A DNA stretch of 64,000 nt from Clostridium isatidis. GTDB lineage: Bacteria; Bacillota; Clostridia; Clostridiales; Clostridiaceae. The stretch lies in the NCBI RefSeq assembly GCF_002285495.1, contig NZ_CP016786.1, positions 1,502,001 to 1,566,000 on the forward strand. The letters are read 5' to 3'. A program made the translations under genes and the position numbers. Below are positions 54,061 to 63,044 of the stretch, piece after piece. Every line of letters begins with the position of its first letter. Position 1 is the stretch's first letter. The notes under the pieces were generated by a model, which searched no databases, was not told the origin of the DNA, and saw only the letters and a list, made by a program, of their open reading frames with translations.

Positions 54061-55164
54061 ATGTTTTTAGCATTTAAAGAACTTAAAAAAAATAAATCTA
54101 AGTTCAGTTTAATTCTTATTATTCTAATACTTATAATTTTCTTAGTACTATTTTTAGCTGGACTTACTAAAGGTTTGGCTGCGGCAACAGGAGCTACTTT
54201 AGAAAATTCAGAAGCAAATTATTATATATTAGATGAATCATCAGACAAATTAATAACTCGTTCAAATATTTCAAAAGAAGACTTTGAAATAATTTCAGAT
54301 TTTATAAAAGATTCTACTATAGTTAATCTTCAAATGAGCAATGTTACAAAAGAAGGTGAAGATAAAAAAATAAATCTAACTTATTATGCCATAGATCCTA
54401 ATAATTTCTTAATGCCAGAAGTTATTGAAGGTTCTAATGAGTTACATAATAATGAAATAATCTTAAATAGTTCTCTTACTGAAGAAGGATTTAAATTAGG
54501 AGATATTTTAATAGATGCTGCTACAGATTTAGAGTTTACTATTGTTGGTTTTACTGAAAATCAAATGTATGGACATACATCTATAGGGATAATAAACCTT
54601 GATACCTATGAAAATTTATTAAAAACTGCTACTGGGAGAGATGAAGTCAATTTTCAGTCTATTGCCTTAAAAGTTAATGAAAATGATGTTTCTACATTAG
54701 AAAAATTTGTTCATGAAAATCTTGATGGAAAAGCTTTATACTCTAGTTCAGATATTATTAAGAATATTCCTGGTAGAATGGCAGAACAATCAACTTTAAT
54801 TATGATGCTTGCTTTTCTATTTGTAATTTCAGCTATGATACTTGCAGTTTTCTTCTATGTAACAACAATGCAAAAAATTCCACAATTCGGGGTGTTAAAA
54901 GCATTAGGGGCAAAGATGAGTACTTTATCTAAATCCTTAATCTATCAAGTAGCAATATTATCTTTAATAGGAATATTTATAGGTAATATTTTAACATTTG
55001 GATCAGCCAGCTTATTACCAGCTAGTATGCCTTTTGTTTTAAGTTTTAAAGATGCATTTATGGTTTCATTATTGTTCTTAATAATTTCGATTTTAAGTAG
55101 TTTATTCTCAATAAAAAAAGTTTCAAAAGTAGATGCAGTTTCAGCAATAGGAGGTAATTATTAA
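54061..55164 (+). CDS. FtsX-type ABC transporter permease (MacB/LolE-like)
   Basis: A 367-residue membrane protein with one N-terminal helix, a large extracellular domain (about residues 40-240) and three C-terminal helices (VISAMILAVFFYVTTMQKIP, QFGVLKALGA). It is the FtsX-fold half-permease used in lipoprotein release, peptide export or antimicrobial-peptide defence. Its stop codon overlaps the ATPase start (TAATG). No two-component system is adjacent. Confidence 0.9.
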   Translation: MFLAFKELKKNKSKFSLILIILILIIFLVLFLAGLTKGLAAATGATLENSEANYYILDESSDKLITRSNISKEDFEIISDFIKDSTIVNLQMSNVTKEGEDKKINLTYYAIDPNNFLMPEVIEGSNELHNNEIILNSSLTEEGFKLGDILIDAATDLEFTIVGFTENQMYGHTSIGIINLDTYENLLKTATGRDEVNFQSIALKVNENDVSTLEKFVHENLDGKALYSSSDIIKNIPGRMAEQSTLIMMLAFLFVISAMILAVFFYVTTMQKIPQFGVLKALGAKMSTLSKSLIYQVAILSLIGIFIGNILTFGSASLLPASMPFVLSFKDAFMVSLLFLIISILSSLFSIKKVSKVDAVSAIGGNY

Positions 55165-55862
55165 TGAAAGATTTAGCATTACAACTTAAAAACATTACAA
55201 AATCTTATATTGATGGAGAAAGTGAAAATATAGTTTTAAATAATATTAACCTTGAAGTTGAACATGGTGAATTTGTCGCAATAGTAGGTCCTTCTGGCTC
55301 AGGTAAAAGTACATTTTTATCAATTTCCGGTGCTCTTCTTTCAGCTACTAGCGGACAAGTTATAATTGGTAAAAATGACATAACTAAAATGAGTAAGAAA
55401 GAATTAGAGGATATAAGACGTAATCAAATAGGATTCGTTTTTCAATCTCATCAATTAATACCTTATTTAACTGTTTTAGAGCAACTTAAATTAATCCCTC
55501 TACTCTCTGGGAAAAATGATAAAGATAGTGAAAACTATGCTAAATCTTTACTTGAAGAATTTGGATTGTCTCATAGAACAAACTATTATCCTGAAAAACT
55601 ATCAGGCGGAGAAAAGCAAAGAGTCGCAATAGCTCGTTCACTTATGAATAAACCTGATATAATTTTAGCTGATGAACCTACTGCAAGTTTAGATGGACCT
55701 CGTGGTAGAGAAGTTGTTCAAACTATTAGAGATGAAATTAAAAAGTATAATAAGGCAGCTTTAATGGTTACTCATGATGAAAGAGTTCTAGATTTAGTTG
55801 ATACTATATATAGAATAGAAAATGGTAACCTAACTTTAGAAAAAAGAAATGTTGCAATATAA
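55164..55862 (+). CDS. LolD/MacB-type ABC ATPase
   Basis: The 232-residue ATPase has Walker A GPSGSGKST, signature LSGGEKQR, Walker B IILADEPTASLD and H-loop MVTHDERV. It powers the overlapping permease gene. Together they form a two-gene operon closed by a strong terminator. Confidence 0.94.
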   Translation: MKDLALQLKNITKSYIDGESENIVLNNINLEVEHGEFVAIVGPSGSGKSTFLSISGALLSATSGQVIIGKNDITKMSKKELEDIRRNQIGFVFQSHQLIPYLTVLEQLKLIPLLSGKNDKDSENYAKSLLEEFGLSHRTNYYPEKLSGGEKQRVAIARSLMNKPDIILADEPTASLDGPRGREVVQTIRDEIKKYNKAALMVTHDERVLDLVDTIYRIENGNLTLEKRNVAI

Positions 55863-55883
55863 TAAAAAATAAAGATATTTCTT

Positions 55884-55924
55884 AAAAGATAGTCATATGA
55901 AGGAAGCATATGACTATCTTTTTT
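55884..55924 (+). terminator. Terminator after ABC pair
   Basis: AAAAGATAGTCATATG, loop, CATATGACTATCTTTTTT. Confidence 0.92.
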
Positions 55925-56091
55925 GCTATTTTGAATGCATTAATAATTTCTCCAATTAATTATATTTTATTTATAAATATAATATATACAAAAAAACCAC
56001 CAGCTTGGCTCGTGGTTTTGCATTTTCTGGCATAGCCCTTTATTATTGGCATCGCCTAAAGGCCTACCCTCGATCTGACACATGCATTCCT

Positions 56092-56326
56092 TTACTTGCA
56101 AACCATAAACAGGTCTATATATTCCATTGTAAGTTGTTCAGATAATTTATCTTCCTACAATGGACTAGCTACAAACTTCTGCTTCTATTATATTTGCGCC
56201 TTTCAATTCACATAATTTTCTAAGTATTGCCCTACCTCAAGTCTCTTTTCTTCTATATTTCTATGCAAATACAACATGGTATTTGCCCTTCCACTTTGTA
56301 TGTGATAAACTATCTACATCATTCAT
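56092..56326 (-). pseudogene. tnpA: IS200-type transposase (TnpA), broken
   Basis: The frame from the ATG at 56326 reads MNDVDSLSHTKWKGKYHVVF and then meets TAG, TGA, TAG and TAA codons, while residues between still match TnpA (KYRR, LRKLCELKG, IIEAE). After an internal deletion the end matches the normal C-terminal region (LSEQLTMEYID against AEQMTMEEYID) in another frame. The catalytic HUH and Tyr regions are lost. Confidence 0.78.
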
Positions 56327-56336
56327 TTATGATATC

Positions 56337-56392
56337 CTCCTTCTGATATGTAAGTGCAGTTGCCAGACTGCTATTTTATTATACAGAAGGAG
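56337..56392 (-). promoter_or_regulatory. Ribosome-site-sequestering hairpin of IS200
   Basis: On the minus strand CTCCTTCTG (56392-56384) pairs exactly with CAGAAGGAG (56345-56337), which contains the tnpA ribosome site. IS200 elements are known to repress transposase translation this way. The structure is intact though the gene is not. Confidence 0.65.
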
Positions 56393-56458
56393 TTTTTTGT
56401 CTTAGGCATAACTATAAGCCTTTTTGAACACCACGTCTAAAGCGCGGTTTTCTAAAAA

Positions 56459-56508
56459 TAATAAACTATATCAAAGTGAACTTATCGTTACTTTGATATA
56501 GTTTATTA
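56459..56508 (-). terminator. Terminator after ABC exporter operon
   Basis: TAATAAACTATATCAAAGT and its exact complement, 19-bp stem, followed on the minus strand by ATTTTT. Confidence 0.92.
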
Positions 56509-56526
56509 TAAATAAGATATTAAAAT

Positions 56527-58323
56527 TTATGCTTCTACTTGTTCAAATTGGCTGTTATATAACTCTGCATAGAAACCGCCTTTTTCTAGTAATTCATTAT
56601 GGTTACCACTTTCAATGATATCCCCATCCTTCATAACTAAGATTAAATCAGCATTCTTAATTGTTGATAATCTATGAGCAATAACGAAAGATGTTCTACC
56701 AACTGTAAGTCTATCCATAGCTTCTTGAATTAATAATTCTGTTCTTGTATCTACTGAACTTGTTGCTTCATCTAATATTAAAAGCGGAGCATTTTCAACC
56801 ATTGCTCTAGCAATTGTTAAAAGTTGTTTTTGTCCAGCTGAAAGATTTGTTTTATCATCTAGTATAGTATCATAACCATGAGGTAAAGTCATTATAAAGT
56901 GATGGATACCAACTGCCTTACAAGCATTTACAACTTCTTCATCTGTTACTCCAGTTTTGTTATAAACTATATTATCTCTTACTGAAGCCTCAAATAGCCA
57001 TGTATCTTGAAGTACCATACAGAATAAATCATGAACATTTTCTCTTGTAATAGCTTTTGTATCTACTCCATCTATTAAAATTTGTCCTGAATTTGTTTCA
57101 TAGAATCTCATAAGCAAGTTAACAATTGTAGTCTTACCAGCTCCAGTTGGTCCAACTATAGCAACCTTTTGACCTGCTTTAGCTTTCATTGAGAAATTCT
57201 TAATGATTAGCTTATCAGGATTATATCCAAATTTAACATTCTTAAATTCAACATCACCTTTAACATCTTCTAAAAGCTTAGTTTTATGTGATTCATCTTC
57301 AAGTTCTGCTTGTTCTAAGAATTCAAATACTCTTTCACCTGCTGCAGCTGCTGATTGTAAACTTGTTGCTGCCTGACCCATTTGTGATAATGGTTGTGTA
57401 AATAATCTAACATAAACCATAAAGGCAACTATTACACCAAATTCTATTTTTCCATCAAAGGCAAGTAAAGCTCCAACAACACAAACTGCTACATATCCAA
57501 AGTTACCTACAAAGGCCATTAAAGGCATCATAAGTCCTGATAGGAATTGTGATTTTCTTGCGCTATCAAATAATCTTTCATTAATTTCTTCGAATTTATT
57601 AATAGCTTCCTTTTCACCATTATAAACTTTTACTATATTATGGGCAGAATATATTTCTTCAATATGTCCATTTATTTGTCCTAGCTCCTTTTGTTGAGCT
57701 GAGAAATATTTTTGTGATTTCCCCATAATAACTGTCATAAGAATAAATCCAATTATTGTAGCTACAATAGCCGCTAAACTCATAGTTACATTATTCTTAA
57801 ACATCATTATTAAAGAACCAATAAATAAGGATACGGCTGAAACTAAAGTTCCTATACTTTGATTCATGCTTTGTCCTATTATATCTACATCATTTGTAAT
57901 ACGGCTTAAAATATCTCCATGACTTGTTGAGTCATAATATTTTAAAGGAATTTTATTCATTTTTTCTGAAATATCTCTACGTAACTTATTAGCTACTCTT
58001 TGAGTTACTGTTGTTAATATGAATTGTTGTCCATAAGAAAGTATAGCTCCTGATACATAGAAAATAACAAGCGTCATACCCAACTCTCCAACCTTATCAA
58101 GGTTGATTTCAGTCATTACGCCTTCCATGATAACATTAGTAATTTCTTTTAATTTATCTGGTCCAATTATTGTAAATACTGTTCCACCTATAGCACAGAT
58201 AATTGCTATAATTATAAATACTATATAAGCTTTTGAATATTTTAAAAGTTTAATCCATGTTCCTTTTAAGTCTTTTGCTTTTTGTGGTTTTCCCTGTGAT
58301 CCTGGTCCCATGTGTTTACTCAT
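56527..58323 (-). CDS. ABC exporter half-transporter (canonical ATPase site)
   Basis: About 598 residues: six helices, then an ATPase with GPTGAGKTT (Walker A), signature LSAGQKQL, and LLILDEATSSVD with the normal catalytic Glu. It is the second partner of a heterodimeric multidrug-type exporter (LmrCD, EfrCD, TM287/288 group). The ATG at 58323 is preceded by AAGGAGG and overlaps the end of the first partner gene by eight bases. Confidence 0.93.
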   Translation of the reverse strand: MSKHMGPGSQGKPQKAKDLKGTWIKLLKYSKAYIVFIIIAIICAIGGTVFTIIGPDKLKEITNVIMEGVMTEINLDKVGELGMTLVIFYVSGAILSYGQQFILTTVTQRVANKLRRDISEKMNKIPLKYYDSTSHGDILSRITNDVDIIGQSMNQSIGTLVSAVSLFIGSLIMMFKNNVTMSLAAIVATIIGFILMTVIMGKSQKYFSAQQKELGQINGHIEEIYSAHNIVKVYNGEKEAINKFEEINERLFDSARKSQFLSGLMMPLMAFVGNFGYVAVCVVGALLAFDGKIEFGVIVAFMVYVRLFTQPLSQMGQAATSLQSAAAAGERVFEFLEQAELEDESHKTKLLEDVKGDVEFKNVKFGYNPDKLIIKNFSMKAKAGQKVAIVGPTGAGKTTIVNLLMRFYETNSGQILIDGVDTKAITRENVHDLFCMVLQDTWLFEASVRDNIVYNKTGVTDEEVVNACKAVGIHHFIMTLPHGYDTILDDKTNLSAGQKQLLTIARAMVENAPLLILDEATSSVDTRTELLIQEAMDRLTVGRTSFVIAHRLSTIKNADLILVMKDGDIIESGNHNELLEKGGFYAELYNSQFEQVEA

Positions 58324-60106
58324 TTTCAAGTTCCTCCTTTGAAAGTTGTGAGTATGCTATTTCTCTATATACCTCACAAGTCTTTAGAAGTTCCTTATGT
58401 TTTCCTATTCCAACGATCTTTCCTTCATCTAAAACAACTATCTTATCAGCATCCTTAATTGTTCCTATTCTTTGGGCTACTATAAGTTTAGTCTTTCCTT
58501 TAGTTTCCTTATTTAAGACTGCTCTTAAAACTTTATCAGTTCTATAGTCTAAAGCTGAGAAGGAATCGTCAAAAATATAAATTTCTGGATCTCTATGAAT
58601 AGCTCTAGCTATTGAAAGTCTTTGTTTTTGTCCTCCAGAAAGATTTGTTCCTCCTTGAGCTACTTCACTTTCATATTGCTTTTCAAGTTTTTCAACAAAG
58701 TCTTTACCTTGAGCAATTTCAACAGCTCTCTTAACAGCATCTATTCCTAATTTTTCTTTTCCATTATCTCCATAAGAAACATTTGATTCTACAGTTCCAC
58801 TAAACATTACTGTCCTTTGTGAAACATATCCTATTTTATTTGTTAAATAATTTTTATCATATTCTTTAACATTAACTCCATTGACTAATACTTCTCCTGA
58901 AGTTACATCATAAAATCTTGGAATTAAATTAATTAATGTTGATTTTCCAGAACCAGTAGCTCCAATAAATGCAATAGTTTCTCCCTTATTAACCTTAAAG
59001 TTTATATTTTCTAATACATAATCAGTTGAACTTTCTGCATCAGGATATTTAAAGTATACATTTTTGAATTCAATTTCTCCAACCTGAGCCTCTTCATCTG
59101 ATTTACGAGTTCCATTAATTATTGTAAGAGGAGTATCTAAAACTTCATTAATACGATTTGCAGCAACTTGCGCTCTTGGAAGCATTATAAATACTATAAC
59201 CAGCATCATAAATGCTATAACAACTTGTATTGCATAAGATGAGAATACAACCATATCACTAAATACTGAAAATCTATTAACAACATCAGCTGGATTCTGT
59301 ATAGATACATCATTTATTAAGTAAGCACCTATCCAATATATTGATAAACTAAGACCGCTCATTATTATTTGAATAAAAGGCATTAGTATCCCCATTACTC
59401 TTCCTGTGAATAAGTTTGTCTTTGTTATTTCATCGTTTGCTTTTTCAAATTTATCTTCTTGATATTTTTCTGCGTTATAGGCTCTAACAACTCTAATACC
59501 AGTTAAATTTTCTCTAGCCACTTTATTTAAATTATCAGTTAAAGTTTGAATTATCTTAAACTTTGGTAATGCTAATAAGAATGATCCAGATACAACTATT
59601 AATAATGCTACTACTGCTACCGCTGTTGCTGTTGTCCATTGCCAACTCGTACTTGATATTTTACCTAGGGCCCAAACAGCTGTAATTGGAGCTTTTATTA
59701 ATACTTGAAGACCCATAGCTATTATCATTTGCACTTGAGTTATATCATTTGTTGAACGAGTTATTAAGCTTGGAACTGAAAACTGATTAATTTCATGCAT
59801 TGAAAAGCTTTCTACTTTTCTAAAGATATTAGAACGTAAGGTCTTTGAAAGGCCTGCCGCTATACCTGAAATAAAATATCCAACTATAACACTGGCTATT
59901 AAACTTCCTAAAGCACAAACAAGCATTTTGCCTCCAGCCTTCCAAATTTCAATCATTTCGGCATTTGGAGTTTGAATTAAAGCTGTTATATCTGACATAT
60001 AGTCAGGTAGTTTTAAATCTAACCATACTTGACATACTATAAATAGTAAACTTATAAAAATAAAAATCCAATCCTTTGACTTTAAATATTTCAACAGTTT
60101 TATCAT
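58316..60106 (-). CDS. ABC exporter half-transporter (degenerate ATPase site)
   Basis: 596 residues: six helices then an ATPase with GATGSGKST, signature LSGGQKQRLS, but IYIFDDSFSALD, where the catalytic Glu after Walker B is Asp. This is the asymmetric pattern known from TM287 and similar heterodimers, in which only one ATP site is fully active. It is the first gene of the exporter operon, following a MarR gene. Confidence 0.93.
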   Translation of the reverse strand: MIKLLKYLKSKDWIFIFISLLFIVCQVWLDLKLPDYMSDITALIQTPNAEMIEIWKAGGKMLVCALGSLIASVIVGYFISGIAAGLSKTLRSNIFRKVESFSMHEINQFSVPSLITRSTNDITQVQMIIAMGLQVLIKAPITAVWALGKISSTSWQWTTATAVAVVALLIVVSGSFLLALPKFKIIQTLTDNLNKVARENLTGIRVVRAYNAEKYQEDKFEKANDEITKTNLFTGRVMGILMPFIQIIMSGLSLSIYWIGAYLINDVSIQNPADVVNRFSVFSDMVVFSSYAIQVVIAFMMLVIVFIMLPRAQVAANRINEVLDTPLTIINGTRKSDEEAQVGEIEFKNVYFKYPDAESSTDYVLENINFKVNKGETIAFIGATGSGKSTLINLIPRFYDVTSGEVLVNGVNVKEYDKNYLTNKIGYVSQRTVMFSGTVESNVSYGDNGKEKLGIDAVKRAVEIAQGKDFVEKLEKQYESEVAQGGTNLSGGQKQRLSIARAIHRDPEIYIFDDSFSALDYRTDKVLRAVLNKETKGKTKLIVAQRIGTIKDADKIVVLDEGKIVGIGKHKELLKTCEVYREIAYSQLSKEELENE

Positions 60107-60154
60107 ATTTTAGTCTCCTTTTTTATTAATTTATTTTTTATCTTTCCATAAAAA

Positions 60155-60189
60155 ATTGTTAGGCAACATACTGTTAGTCCCCTAACAAT
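60155..60189 (-). promoter_or_regulatory. Inverted repeat between marR and exporter: terminator and/or MarR operator
   Basis: ATTGTTAGG (60155-60163) and CCTAACAAT (60181-60189) form a stem followed on the minus strand by T6, so it can act as terminator. Inside it, TGTTAG-TCCC-CTAACA (60172-60187) is a 16-base palindrome of the size bound by MarR dimers. Confidence 0.5.
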
Positions 60190-60204
60190 GTAAGTATAAA
60201 AAAA

Positions 60205-60639
60205 TTATTCCAAATTTCTTTTAAATTTATTTAAGATTTGAATAAAAATTTCTAATTCTTCTTCTGAAACATTTCTGGTAATCCTTTTTTCAAATTCCTC
60301 TATTTCCAGCATAACCTGATCATGTAAATTAATAGCTTTCTCTGTTAAAACAATTTTCTTTAATCTTGCATCATATGGTACTGTTTCTCTTATTATATAG
60401 CCATTCCTTTCCATAGATTGAAGTACGCCAGTTACTGTAGATCTCCTAATTGTAAATTTTTCTTCAATATCCTTTTGAAATACATCTTTTGATATATTAC
60501 TATGTAAATATCTTATAATCAAACCTTGTATTTCAGTAAGATTTCCGCAGCTCCCCCTAACATGACAGTTACATATATGTCTTTTTATTAAATTTGAAAG
60601 AACTTTAATTTCATGACCAATTGATACATTCCTTTTCAC
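60205..60639 (-). CDS. MarR-family regulator
   Basis: About 144 residues with the MarR winged helix (EKFTIRRSTVTGVLQSMERN, then YDARLKKIVLTEKA). The N-terminal part holds a Cys-rich piece, HICNCHVRGSCG, which could sense oxidation or metal (inference). The start is a GTG at 60639 with AAAGG upstream. It precedes the ABC exporter genes on the same strand and probably represses them. Confidence 0.88.
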   Translation of the reverse strand: MKRNVSIGHEIKVLSNLIKRHICNCHVRGSCGNLTEIQGLIIRYLHSNISKDVFQKDIEEKFTIRRSTVTGVLQSMERNGYIIRETVPYDARLKKIVLTEKAINLHDQVMLEIEEFEKRITRNVSEEELEIFIQILNKFKRNLE

Positions 60640-60874
60640 ATTACACACCTTTGTTCCTAATACAATAAAAATGATATTTAATCTCATCTAAAATAAAATA
60701 CTATTAAATTATAGTTTTTTAAAAATTCAATGTCAATTCTAATTTTTAACGAAAACCTTTACTGAATTATTAATATTTTTTTAAGTTAAATTTATCCTAT
60801 TTATATAGTAATGTTCACCACTTTGTTAAATTTCACATAAATTGAAATAGAATTATTTGTAGGAAGGGATATGA

Positions 60875-61396
60875 TTGTATAAAAATAACTTATACAAAAG
60901 AGTTAATATTAGTTTCAGATCTTTCCATGGTACAATAACTGCTATTACTGATTTTATTGTAAGTGAAGATGATATTGATGCAGGCTGCTACAAACTAATT
61001 ACTTTAGAAAATGACATGCAGGAAATAGTTAATTTTATTATATCTCCTGACACATATTTTCTAGATAATGAGATGGTTTTTGTGGGGGATAAAATTACTG
61101 GTTATTATGATGGTAACGCACCAGTTCCACTTATTTATCCGCCACAATATAGAGCACTTATTGTAGTAAAGGATAGCTCGCATCAAAATGTAAAAGTAGA
61201 TTATTTTAATTCTAACTTAACTAGCAGTGATGGAATGTTAAAAATAAATATCTGTCCATGTACTAGGTTACTATTAAGAAATAACCAAAGCTTTTCCAGA
61301 AGTCCAGCAAATAGGAACTTAATTGTTGTATATGGTACTAGCACTAGGAGCATTCCTGCTCAAACTGCTCCTTATAAAGTAATAATTTGGTGTTAG
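60875..61396 (+). CDS. Conserved clostridial protein of unknown function (173 residues)
   Basis: The frame starts at a TTG preceded by AGGAAGGG. The protein has no signal peptide and looks all-beta. It has a stretch NFIISPDTYFLDNEMVFVGD followed by KITGYYDGNAPVPLIYPPQY, a pattern I recall from clostridial proteins of unknown role. The C-terminal part has repeated short strands and two Cys pairs (NICPC and a final WC). Single-gene unit with its own terminator. Confidence 0.72.
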   Translation: MYKNNLYKRVNISFRSFHGTITAITDFIVSEDDIDAGCYKLITLENDMQEIVNFIISPDTYFLDNEMVFVGDKITGYYDGNAPVPLIYPPQYRALIVVKDSSHQNVKVDYFNSNLTSSDGMLKINICPCTRLLLRNNQSFSRSPANRNLIVVYGTSTRSIPAQTAPYKVIIWC

Positions 61397-61400
61397 AATA

Positions 61401-61436
61401 AAAAATTGCTAGGTATTTATTACCTAGCAATTTTTT
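61401..61436. terminator. Bidirectional terminator
   Basis: AAAAATTGCTAGGTA, loop, TACCTAGCAATTTTTT, between convergent genes. Confidence 0.92.
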
Positions 61437-61443
61437 ATATTAT

Positions 61444-61848
61444 CTATTGATTAACTTCAGCAATAAGCTTATCTGCTCTAAATATATGTTCAATCAGCCA
61501 GTCATTTATTAAAGCTAATAAACCAAGTAAAACTTCTCTTTGATTTTCGTCAATATGTTCTGTACTATAACTTTGTATTTTCTTAATAAATTCATCATGA
61601 GCTACTTTTTGAGATAATAATCTTTTATAACCCTTTGATACCATGTATTCTTCTTCATGCTCAAAATGATATTTTGTATAAGCCTTTAATTCTTCAACTA
61701 CCTCAACAATATAGTCATACTTATCTGGTATAAATTCATTTTTAAGTAATTCATATGCCCTGTTTGCAATCGTAAATAATTGCTCATGTTCTTTATCAAT
61801 AAAATCAATTCCTGTTTTATACTCTGGTTTCATTTCATACATTGCCAT
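61444..61848 (-). CDS. Bacteriohemerythrin
   Basis: The 134-residue four-helix protein has the diiron ligands of hemerythrins: FIDKEHEQLF, KYHFEHEEEYM, KVAHDEFI and DWLIEHIFRAD. It binds O2 reversibly and may store, carry or sense it. In an anaerobe this is likely part of tolerance to oxygen traces. GGGGGG precedes the ATG. Confidence 0.95.
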   Translation of the reverse strand: MAMYEMKPEYKTGIDFIDKEHEQLFTIANRAYELLKNEFIPDKYDYIVEVVEELKAYTKYHFEHEEEYMVSKGYKRLLSQKVAHDEFIKKIQSYSTEHIDENQREVLLGLLALINDWLIEHIFRADKLIAEVNQ

Positions 61849-61990
61849 TTTATTTCCCCCCTTTATAAATTTATTTCTATACTTAATTTATATTATAATT
61901 TACATATTATTATTGTTTATATAATTATAGATGATAGTTAAGATTTATACAATAAGAGTTTTAAAGATATTTAGAAAATCCTAACATTTT

Positions 61991-62713
61991 TTACTTTTCC
62001 ATAATAATCTCTTTTAGCAACTTAGGATCATCTGTAAATAATCCATCAACTCCAGCATTCCTAAACATTCTCATATACTTAGGATCATTTACAGTATATA
62101 TATTTAACTCAAGATTATACTTGTGAGCTTCCCTTATAAGCTCTTCATTAACTAATTCTAAATAAGGATGTATTGCATCTGCCTTTAAAGCTTTTGCAAT
62201 TTCTATTATATTTTCTATAGTTTTATAATATAATAACCCTGTTTTAATATTACTATCAATTTCTTTGCATATTCTTATTGAATCTAAATTGAAACTCGAT
62301 AAAAGCACATTGTTATTTAAAGCATATTTCTTAATTAAATTTATTACATCCTCCTCAATTCCTTCATAATGTATTTCATCTGTCTTCAGCTCTATATTTA
62401 ATATTATATTGCTCTTTTTTACTATATCTAATACCTCTTCCAAAGTAGGAATATGGCATTCTGGATTATCTCTAAATAAAACTCTTCTACACTTAAAAGC
62501 TTTAAGTTCTTCTAAAGTAAAATTCTTAACTAAACCCTTTCCTAAAAATGTTCTTTCTATATCCTCATCATGTATTACTACTAATTTATTATCCTTAGTT
62601 TTATGAACATCTAATTCAATACCTGAAGCGCCTGCTTTAATAGCTTCTTTAAAAGCTAGCAATGTATTTTCTGGGTAGTTAATACTATCGCCTCTATGAG
62701 CAAAATTTATCAT
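61991..62713 (-). CDS. Cytoplasmic glycerophosphodiester phosphodiesterase
   Basis: The 240-residue GDPD domain has FAHRGDSINYPENTLLAF, then IELDVHKTKDNKLVVIHDE, and ends with GVDGLFTDDPKLL. It cleaves glycerophosphodiesters to glycerol-3-phosphate and an alcohol. No signal peptide is present, so it is the UgpQ-like cytoplasmic kind. GGGAGG precedes the ATG. Confidence 0.94.
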   Translation of the reverse strand: MINFAHRGDSINYPENTLLAFKEAIKAGASGIELDVHKTKDNKLVVIHDEDIERTFLGKGLVKNFTLEELKAFKCRRVLFRDNPECHIPTLEEVLDIVKKSNIILNIELKTDEIHYEGIEEDVINLIKKYALNNNVLLSSFNLDSIRICKEIDSNIKTGLLYYKTIENIIEIAKALKADAIHPYLELVNEELIREAHKYNLELNIYTVNDPKYMRMFRNAGVDGLFTDDPKLLKEIIMEK

Positions 62714-62819
62714 GTTAAACCTCCCAAGATTTTAATATATTGACCATATTTTAATAGTTTGTTTCAATTAAATAATTTTATAAGAAAATTTCTTATTATA
62801 AAAACACCAAATGGTTTTG

Positions 62820-63029
62820 CTAGTGCAAAGCCATAAATTTTCTTATTGCTGTTAATACTTTTATAACATTATTTCCTCTATTAATAAGTTGCACTTTATA
62901 CATATTATTACTAGATAACTTGTCTAAGTTTTCAGTTATATTAGCAATTTTAGAATTTTTAATTATTTCTATTATTTCTAATATTGTATCCCTGAATAAT
63001 TCCATATCTTGTTGATTAATAAAATTCAC
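62820..63029 (-). CDS. Small protein with a piece resembling the L7/L12 C-terminal fold
   Basis: The frame begins at a GTG with AAAGGA 11 bases upstream and encodes 69 residues. The end, YKVQLINRGNNVIKVLTAIR, resembles the start of the ribosomal L7/L12 C-terminal domain (V-L-x-x-x-G-x-x-K-I-x-V-I-K-x-V-R), but it stops before the usual second half. It begins 15 bases after the stop of the decaying gene upstream and may belong to the same old operon. Function unknown. Confidence 0.45.
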   Translation of the reverse strand: MNFINQQDMELFRDTILEIIEIIKNSKIANITENLDKLSSNNMYKVQLINRGNNVIKVLTAIRKFMALH

Positions 63030-63044
63030 GTCTATTGTATTCCT

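Larger units (their letters stand above)
55990..56452 (-). mobile_element. Decayed IS200/IS605-family element
   Basis: The stretch holds a broken IS200-type tnpA flanked by the small hairpins typical of this family. At the right end (minus orientation) AACCAC/GTGGTT at 55995-56017; at the left end ACCACGTCTAAAGCGCGGT at 56431-56449. At 460 bases it is shorter than intact IS200 elements (~700), so it has lost about a third. Exact ends are uncertain because such elements do not make target duplications. Confidence 0.75.
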
